A DNA stretch of 64,000 nucleotides from Albugo candida (Eukaryota; Oomycota; Peronosporomycetes; Albuginales; Albuginaceae): the NCBI GenBank assembly GCA_905220665.1, contig CAJNAR010000013.1, positions 62,001 through 126,000 on the forward strand. Direction: 5' to 3'. Of this stretch, positions 57,436 to 64,000 are shown piece after piece. The translations under genes were made by a program, and so were the position numbers. The first letter of the stretch is position 1. The number at the start of each line of letters is the position of its first letter. The notes beneath the pieces were generated by a model. The model did not search any database and had not been told where the DNA came from. It saw nothing but the letters and a program-made list of their open reading frames with translations.

Positions 57436-58074
57436 TGTGATGGCTGAATGTAATTCAAGCGATGTATCAGCTTGCACACAGTGGTGGTACCTTATCAGAT
57501 GCCTACAGAACGAAAGGGTACATCGATGTGCGGAATGGGTGCCATCGCGGATGCAAAGTGTCGGGCTGTCAGTTACTGATACGAGTAACATCATAATTCG
57601 TACATTCGAATATCGGTACTAAGATGTTACGAGGAGATGTAGAAGCTCCGATTGAGGGTATACGTAAAGATATGAATGTATTCTGACTGTTACTTCCCAA
57701 ACAGCAGTACAAATGTGATCAAAGCATGTTACCTCATTTAAACATCAGGTACCGTGTTTTTTTTAAGAGACGCAGAGCAGGTAATGCTGAATACCGTGTC
57801 TAAGTAGTCAGGCGCCATCGAAAGCTAGATCAGTCAGACGGACTCTAAATCGTCGCGTAAGCGCTCTTACTAATTCCATATATATAGTCCTACCAAGTCT
57901 TTGCTAAAATAGTGTGGTCTTGACCGATTCTCTGCGTTTCATCGACCATGAGAAAATAGAAGGATTCTGAGTGGTTTGTGCAGTTTAACTCTTCTGTGAG
58001 CCATTGCGGGACACCTCTGCGATATAAAGAGTTCTTGAAGACATTTTAAAATACACACAATACCCCCTACAATT
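57436..58074. other. Intergenic region between divergent genes
   Basis: No gene. Only short frames. A TATATATA-like run occurs near 57880. It should contain the promoter of the large gene that begins at 58075. Confidence 0.45.
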
Positions 58075-61000
58075 ATGATACAATGGACCCGTACCCATTC
58101 GATTCCACAACGGTCTTCTCAAGTCACACTCAGCACACTTAAACTCAGTCATACTCGGCTCCATGCTACTGTCATTCAATTCGCTCTATTCATCGCCACA
58201 TGCTCGACATTGTTACTTCGTTCTACCGCGGCAGTAGCATATTGTCAAAATCTCTTGCATCACTGCAATTTTGAGGCCAACACTTCCTCCTGTACTTTTA
58301 CTTCTTCCGTTCAGTTTAGCTGCAAAGTTTCACAGCCACCCCTTACGGTCTCACGTGAATGGAATAATAGTATCAGTACAAATCCATCACATCTGTATGT
58401 AAATAATAAGCAAACGGTAGACGATAACGCGATGGCAAGTGTTGTGGGAGCACACTGTCGCTGGAATGTGGCTGGAGATTTGATATTGAGTCCCAACGTT
58501 ACAGTCGATATTGTAGTCGAAGAAGGTATTCAGTGTTTTCTCTTCGTTTCAGTTGGAAAGCGTTTTCTTTTGCAACAAAATGCCTCTCTAAGTGGTTCTT
58601 CCATCAGCGTGGACGCGTCTTTTGTGCATCTGGAAACAGGTGCACGACTTACTACTTCTTACTACAAACCTGCAGAATCGGCCGAGTTGTTTTGGATGAA
58701 AAATGGACGTGACTGCGGGGCGTATAATGCAGGAATGGGTGGCTGTTTACCGGGAGATGTGTATGTTACCTCGCGGCCAATATCACTTTTGGCTATAGAG
58801 ATGGGTACAGGCGACATCATCCAAGAAGCCTGGAATCTCTCACTTTTCTGGGATCGTATCATGGAGGCTCAGATGACGGATGGAAACGACACCATGCAGA
58901 CTCCGGAACAACAAGCCGCTTCAAAAATATTGTTTGGAATGGGCCGTGCTGCTCGGAAATCTGCTGTTGGGATTCAAAACACTACCGCTCAATTGCTGCA
59001 AAATGATACAGATACGCAGTTTCCTGAGCAGAACAATTTGTACACAAGAGGTGGAGGTCGTATTCGAATAGTGGCATCACGGGACCTTGTGGTGATGGAC
59101 AAAGCCGCTATCACAGCTGACGGAGATTCGGCTGTGTCGGGTATCGCAGGAGGATCTGGCGGGAGTGTCTACTTGTCCGCTACTGCAGTATCTATCACCA
59201 ATGGCAGGATCCGCGCAAGAGGTGGGGATGCATTTTGTACGTCACCTTTGCTTGCCAACAAATCCGACGACGAAAGTCTCAAACTTGAAAAGGATGGTGA
59301 CACAATGTTAGAAGCAAAAGATTGTTCCCCTGCGGGTGGAGGTGGTCGTATTATGATTGCGTACCAATCAAGCGAGCTAAACAACGCTGATAGTGTGGAT
59401 ACGACAGGTGGAAATATCCTTTCCGTGAAAAATTACGAAAAGTGCATGCCGTCTTCCCTTGCTTCTCAACTCACTGGAGCCACTGGTACTTTCTTTAAGG
59501 TTGTGTACAGCGCAGATCACATGGTCTCCGAGTCAAATATCATCATTAGTAATCGCCAACAACCTTTATCGATTATAAACAGTTCCAACGATTTTCTCCG
59601 CAACCTGATGGCACCCACACCTTTCATCTTTCCCAGCAATGACGAGATGGACGAGATAAGAGATTGGAGTACCACAGACGTGATGATACAAGATGGCGCT
59701 TTTGTGGTCACTAATGGGCTACCTCCTTCAACTGCACGAGAGAACTTATCGAGCGATAATACTTTCGGAAGTTTCAGGGTGATCAATTCATCGGTTCTGA
59801 TCGCAGCAATCAAGGTCTATCCTTCTGACAGCACCAGAACCTTCCCAGAAGGATCAGAAGGATCCTTCGCAGGGAGCATAGAGACCAGTCAAAGGCACTC
59901 AAGTATTGTTCGGCTCAATGCCCGAGACATTGCAATGCAAAATCAGTCACGCTGGCTCGTAATGACTGATGTCGCCGCACACGACTCGGTTTTCGAAATG
60001 GACACCGCAGAGACTCAAATGGAGATTCGTGCGCAAACTTTTGCGACGGACGCATCCGTCAGCATTGAATTTGAAGGCGAACTGAATATTTGGACGTCCT
60101 ATGCGCTCAATTTTGATGCAAATGTGTCAACTGGAGCTCCTATCATCACAAACGCGACATCTCTTATCAGCGGCAGCCAGCGATTAAAGCTTTACAGTGG
60201 AGAGGACGTTTTCCTTGGCGGTAATTTTCACGTTGGATCACTTTATGTCCGATCGGAGCATTCCATCTTCCTCATACATGGAAGCATCGATGCAAAATTA
60301 CGGACACAATTGGATGCTCGTTTTACAGCCTGTGATGACATTTTTATTGAGCAAAGCAATTTCACACTTGTTTTGAATGCAGGCAAATCGATATCGATTG
60401 GGTACGATCGCCAAGTTGAAACCTCGAACTCTGCGGAGCAAGATACGGCATCAAAAACGTTGTTGCTTGGAAGTGCGATTCAAATATGTGCGGTTGATCG
60501 CATTGAGATATCTGCACAGACAGTAATCTCTTCAAATGGACGTGGGGCTCAAGCGAATCAAGGTGCGGGACATGGGAATTGTATGGGGTCAGTCGGTGGC
60601 GGTGCAGGCTACGGTGGTCGTGGAGCAGATTCAAATCCGATTGATTCGGTTGGAGATTACGCGTCTGGTGGCCTTATTTATGGATCAAAATCTGGAGAAG
60701 GTTTAGTTGGCTCTGGTGGAGGCTGTACAGGTGGAGGCTCTGGTGGTGGGATTATTCGACTGGGTGCGTCCTCTTTGGAGCTAAATGGTCAACTTCATTG
60801 TGACGGTGCTTCCGGCGTACACGGTGCTGGTGGGGGTTCTGGTGGGTTCCTCGGCATCACTATTGCGACGCATCTCACTGGTGATGGTAATATAACAGCT
60901 ACCGGTGGTACCGCTACGTGCATTCCTATCCCTAAAAAGACAGCTGATGCCAATCTGTCGACACCGACAGGCACCTTTCTTGTAGGATCTACTCAGGACG

Positions 61001-64000
61001 AAGCAGTCACTTCCACGACCGCATCTCCAAAAAGGACGCAAGTCTGTGGAGGAGGTGGAGGTGGAGGGCGATTACAGCTTCGTGGCTGCAAGAAAAGCAA
61101 TTACGATCAATGCACACATGATTTTGATGGAGATTACACCGTTCACGGCGGGGCAACACTGACGTCTGACGCTACTCCGGCGGAAGCATCTCCAACCGTG
61201 GAGAAAAGTGAGACTGGTGTATCGCCATCTCCAACGTATACCAATAACTCCTCGTCGTCTTCACCCTTGACTATCAGCAAGCTGACTAAAAGCGGCTCTG
61301 ATGGATCTTTTTTTGGCTTTCCTTGTCCACCAGGTTATGGCGGGCTGTTTTGTCGAGTATGTCCTGTGGGAACGTACAAGTCGGAATCGAATAGTGAGGA
61401 ATGCAAAGCCTGCCATAATGCACCAGCGAATTCTCATTATGTTGGCCCGTCTGGAGCGACTAGCACTCATTGTCCATGGGCGTGCGATCCGGGGTATACC
61501 GGGCGCACACGGTGTGTGTCGCCGTTGCAGCAGCTTTTAGACACTTTTGGAGGCGAAGTTGGATGTGGGATCGTATTGATGGGAATTGTTCTCTTTTTCA
61601 TCCTTTTGGGATACGCTTGCCGGAATAGAAAAGAGCCTTCGACAATGTATACCCATCACGTCAATCATGAATTCTTCTTTAGTGGCACAGGCTCAAACGA
61701 TTCGATTTCAATGCTTCCATCCACCAAAGCTGAGCGCCAGAGGTTGCTGGTACACACCGGGTTGATGACACCGTCTGATTCGATGGCATCCGGTGAATGG
61801 TTTCGATGCACGTCGATTTTATGTTGTTGGCTTCCGCCTCTTGTACGGTGCATTTCATGGGCGCATGTGAAGTATCCCAAGCTTATGGAGAGAGATCTTC
61901 CAGAGCATATGGCACGTTTATACTTTGCAGGCACGAATGATCGACACTGTCCTCTCCGACTTCGTACAACCGTTCCTCCAAATCTCGATCCGGTATTGTA
62001 CGGCAAAGAATTCGAAGCATTCGCGAACAAGATCAACGCCGCGTTAGGATGGCCTCGTTTGACCAACTTGAGGCAGATGGAAGTCTCCAAAACTGAGCAA
62101 GTTGACCCACTCGGACGCTCGTTTGGTCGGGCTCAAGACAACCCTGCAATTCCGAATTCTCCGTCAAAAGTGTGTTGTTGCTGCCATAGCTGGGGGGATG
62201 TGCTGTATCGCTTCATGTCCTTGTTCTGCTATCCTCTAGCAGCAAACGTGCTGCAATATCGTCGTCACGTTCGAATGAATGCACTCAAACAAATGATTGC
62301 CAAGTACAATCACGCATTTATGAAAGGTCCACGGGCCCGAGGCCTATTGAATGCTGTGAAGCTCGGCTACTCATCCGACGATTACTCGTTGGTGTACTTG
62401 GAGCTATTGTTTAAAGAAAGCTTTCAATCGACTTGTGTGCCTACGAATGGAAACATCGGCAAGCCAGCGCTGCCCATAGTGTTGCTATTTGCCGGTCGTG
62501 GAACATATCGCTCACCTTTGTATTTGGATCCAAACGATCTACTCGTCCGATCGATCCCACAATGCCCAGAACTCACAGCATTTATCGATGAGCAATGGAT
62601 AGAAATCGTCAGTGAGCTGAATACACTCTTACGATGCGTTGTGTGTCAAGATTGGGGAATCGTGCAGACTCTGCTTCCAGTCGCGAGGTTTCTCGAGACG
62701 ATCAATGCTCGAAATCTGCAAAGTCAAACGAATCGGTTGGGAGGATTGTGTATGCACCTCGGGCGTTTCTACGTCCAGGATCCAGACGAAATGGGGGCTG
62801 ATGGATCGGAAGAATGTAAGCTTGGTTTGTTTCTGACAACATCCAATAGCTCAGGCACATTAACAACTTCATCCAACAAAGGAGAAAGCAAAAGTCGAAA
62901 AAATGCTTCCTTCCTAAGTGGACGCGCGTACACAGGCTACAACGTGGCGTTTAAGAACAAGGATTCCAGTGTGAGTAGCCGTGAACGACGACGGAGCCCC
63001 GAGAATGCGAAAGACGCGTGGTGTGATTTAGCTACATCATCGTCTCCATCCTCACCGTCCACCTCAAATCCTTCGATGGCGAGAAGTCGAATACGCGCCG
63101 AAGCACTGCGACTTCGTTCAACCACAAGTGGTGAAGAGTTTGATAAAAGGGAGAATCAAGCAACCCGAAGAAATGGCCATGAGCAGTCTCAGCGACAGGA
63201 ATATCCGAAATTGACCAAATTGAGTCATGTACGACATGGACATCCTGGCGTTTATAAGATCTGGCAAGGACCAATTGATACTTCGTTGCCTGTTGCAGGT
63301 GTCCTTATCACATCGACTGAGCTAGAAGACCGGCTTATACATCAAAGTAGAATCAATCGGGTACTTTTCGTCCTCCATCGCTATCTATTGCCGTGCAACG
63401 TACCTTTGAGACCTCTCCAATGTCTACACCATCGAACACATCGTGACGACGAGCGAGATGATCAAGAAGAGAAGCCAAATCTACGCAACCGATTCACAGC
63501 TATGGGAGGCAAATCAAGTCCAATATTGACAAGCGCACTGTATGGAGCCGCAGCGAATCCAACCCTGCTAAGTAGCGTTTCTTGGATCCTTCATATCACT
63601 CTTTTATGTCTCCTAATGATGGATCTGGCAATCACATTCGCTACTATTGCCAATATGAAATGTGTCAACAACGGCCAAGTCGATATCAATTGCTCTGTGT
63701 CAATTCTCATCCCAATCATGCTATTTCCCGTCCCTTTGGCTATTATTATTGCTCCTGTTACGGGGATATCATCGCTGGCATTATCATCACCTCAATTTTC
63801 CAGGCAGTATGCAATTTGGAATATGTTTTCGATTGTAAATGTTGGCATCGCTGCTCTTTGTGGAATTCTCAACACGAGTCGACTGGTTGCGCCGTGGTTT
63901 GCAGGATCCTTTCCAATTTTGCCAATGTTACTGCTCGCTGTCAAGTTCGGAGAAGCGTATATCGTAGAGCGATATATTGCCTTCCAAGAGACTTACCGAC
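58075..64000 (+). CDS. Very large glycine-rich receptor-like transmembrane protein, partial (runs off the window), more than 1975 aa
   Basis: Open from the ATG at 58075 through the window end with no stop. A signal anchor/peptide lies at ~30-55 (FALFIATCSTLLL core). The extracellular part is Gly- and Ser-rich beta-repeat sequence with recurring GGG.GGRI and SGG motifs (for example near 59330, 60590-60750 and 61050). It is followed by a Cys-rich, ephrin-receptor/TNFR-like module at ~61320-61510 (CPPGYGGLFCRVCPVGTY) and a membrane helix (~1163-1183, GIVLMGIVLFFILLGYAC). A long cytosolic domain follows, and further helices begin near 63580. The layout matches a plant/oomycete family of glycine-rich transmembrane proteins annotated as 'ephrin type-B receptor-like'. 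Ligand and role are unknown. Confidence 0.85.
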   Translation, partial: MIQWTRTHSIPQRSSQVTLSTLKLSHTRLHATVIQFALFIATCSTLLLRSTAAVAYCQNLLHHCNFEANTSSCTFTSSVQFSCKVSQPPLTVSREWNNSISTNPSHLYVNNKQTVDDNAMASVVGAHCRWNVAGDLILSPNVTVDIVVEEGIQCFLFVSVGKRFLLQQNASLSGSSISVDASFVHLETGARLTTSYYKPAESAELFWMKNGRDCGAYNAGMGGCLPGDVYVTSRPISLLAIEMGTGDIIQEAWNLSLFWDRIMEAQMTDGNDTMQTPEQQAASKILFGMGRAARKSAVGIQNTTAQLLQNDTDTQFPEQNNLYTRGGGRIRIVASRDLVVMDKAAITADGDSAVSGIAGGSGGSVYLSATAVSITNGRIRARGGDAFCTSPLLANKSDDESLKLEKDGDTMLEAKDCSPAGGGGRIMIAYQSSELNNADSVDTTGGNILSVKNYEKCMPSSLASQLTGATGTFFKVVYSADHMVSESNIIISNRQQPLSIINSSNDFLRNLMAPTPFIFPSNDEMDEIRDWSTTDVMIQDGAFVVTNGLPPSTARENLSSDNTFGSFRVINSSVLIAAIKVYPSDSTRTFPEGSEGSFAGSIETSQRHSSIVRLNARDIAMQNQSRWLVMTDVAAHDSVFEMDTAETQMEIRAQTFATDASVSIEFEGELNIWTSYALNFDANVSTGAPIITNATSLISGSQRLKLYSGEDVFLGGNFHVGSLYVRSEHSIFLIHGSIDAKLRTQLDARFTACDDIFIEQSNFTLVLNAGKSISIGYDRQVETSNSAEQDTASKTLLLGSAIQICAVDRIEISAQTVISSNGRGAQANQGAGHGNCMGSVGGGAGYGGRGADSNPIDSVGDYASGGLIYGSKSGEGLVGSGGGCTGGGSGGGIIRLGASSLELNGQLHCDGASGVHGAGGGSGGFLGITIATHLTGDGNITATGGTATCIPIPKKTADANLSTPTGTFLVGSTQDEAVTSTTASPKRTQVCGGGGGGGRLQLRGCKKSNYDQCTHDFDGDYTVHGGATLTSDATPAEASPTVEKSETGVSPSPTYTNNSSSSSPLTISKLTKSGSDGSFFGFPCPPGYGGLFCRVCPVGTYKSESNSEECKACHNAPANSHYVGPSGATSTHCPWACDPGYTGRTRCVSPLQQLLDTFGGEVGCGIVLMGIVLFFILLGYACRNRKEPSTMYTHHVNHEFFFSGTGSNDSISMLPSTKAERQRLLVHTGLMTPSDSMASGEWFRCTSILCCWLPPLVRCISWAHVKYPKLMERDLPEHMARLYFAGTNDRHCPLRLRTTVPPNLDPVLYGKEFEAFANKINAALGWPRLTNLRQMEVSKTEQVDPLGRSFGRAQDNPAIPNSPSKVCCCCHSWGDVLYRFMSLFCYPLAANVLQYRRHVRMNALKQMIAKYNHAFMKGPRARGLLNAVKLGYSSDDYSLVYLELLFKESFQSTCVPTNGNIGKPALPIVLLFAGRGTYRSPLYLDPNDLLVRSIPQCPELTAFIDEQWIEIVSELNTLLRCVVCQDWGIVQTLLPVARFLETINARNLQSQTNRLGGLCMHLGRFYVQDPDEMGADGSEECKLGLFLTTSNSSGTLTTSSNKGESKSRKNASFLSGRAYTGYNVAFKNKDSSVSSRERRRSPENAKDAWCDLATSSSPSSPSTSNPSMARSRIRAEALRLRSTTSGEEFDKRENQATRRNGHEQSQRQEYPKLTKLSHVRHGHPGVYKIWQGPIDTSLPVAGVLITSTELEDRLIHQSRINRVLFVLHRYLLPCNVPLRPLQCLHHRTHRDDERDDQEEKPNLRNRFTAMGGKSSPILTSALYGAAANPTLLSSVSWILHITLLCLLMMDLAITFATIANMKCVNNGQVDINCSVSILIPIMLFPVPLAIIIAPVTGISSLALSSPQFSRQYAIWNMFSIVNVGIAALCGILNTSRLVAPWFAGSFPILPMLLLAVKFGEAYIVERYIAFQETYR

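Noticed and set aside
1..64000. tRNA or rRNA genes
   Set aside because: No B-box-like GGTTCGAATCC signal with a matching cloverleaf was noticed on either strand; a tRNAscan run would be decisive.

Overview
The window reads as a nuclear segment of an oomycete genome. Genes are compact and lie on both strands. Many are split by very short introns of about 45-68 nt, usually with GTACGT- or GTAAG-like donors and TAG or CAG acceptors. The gene content fits an oomycete: a flagellar IFT gene in an organism with cell-wall glucan enzymes, WRKY19-like zinc-ribbon proteins, and secreted proteins that look like AA17-type copper oxygenases. The rather AT-rich composition suggests a white-rust (Albugo-like) lineage more than Phytophthora, but that is inference.

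Layout: 0-12.4 kb is gene-dense. It holds a BEACH/WD40 protein (3 exons), a POT-family peptide transporter (4 exons), a membrane-anchored Grx2-type glutaredoxin, a 97-aa gene hidden by introns, and a 4-exon NSE1 gene of the SMC5/6 complex. 12.4-20.8 kb is a transposon graveyard: a broken Tc1/mariner-like DD34E transposase, a broken Ty3/gypsy integrase with chromodomain, and scrambled gag/protease-like pieces. 20.8-44.6 kb is gene-dense again: GH5 exo-beta-1,3-glucanase, a 7-exon ankyrin/GAF-like/Fic fusion, a WRKY19-like zinc protein, IFT22, catalase, an FLVCR/DIRC2-like MFS carrier, mitochondrial-type prolyl-tRNA synthetase, a terminal nucleotidyltransferase, a SMYD-type SET protein, a bZIP factor and a C69 dipeptidase. 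44.6-47.5 kb has no convincing intact gene. 47.5-64 kb holds an unknown 408-aa protein, a 1090-aa membrane protein with a fascin-like trefoil, two tandem AA17-like secreted proteins, and the start of a very large glycine-rich receptor-like membrane protein that runs off the window.

Most of the genes are unrelated housekeeping and signalling loci, not one pathway. The two parts most worth following are the ANK-GAF-Fic fusion (a candidate sensor-coupled AMPylase) and the duplicated AA17-like pair, whose copies share signal peptide, putative copper-ligand histidines and an upstream CACGTG-containing element. All exon joins were inferred by reading splice signals and frames by eye; no alignment or database search was run.
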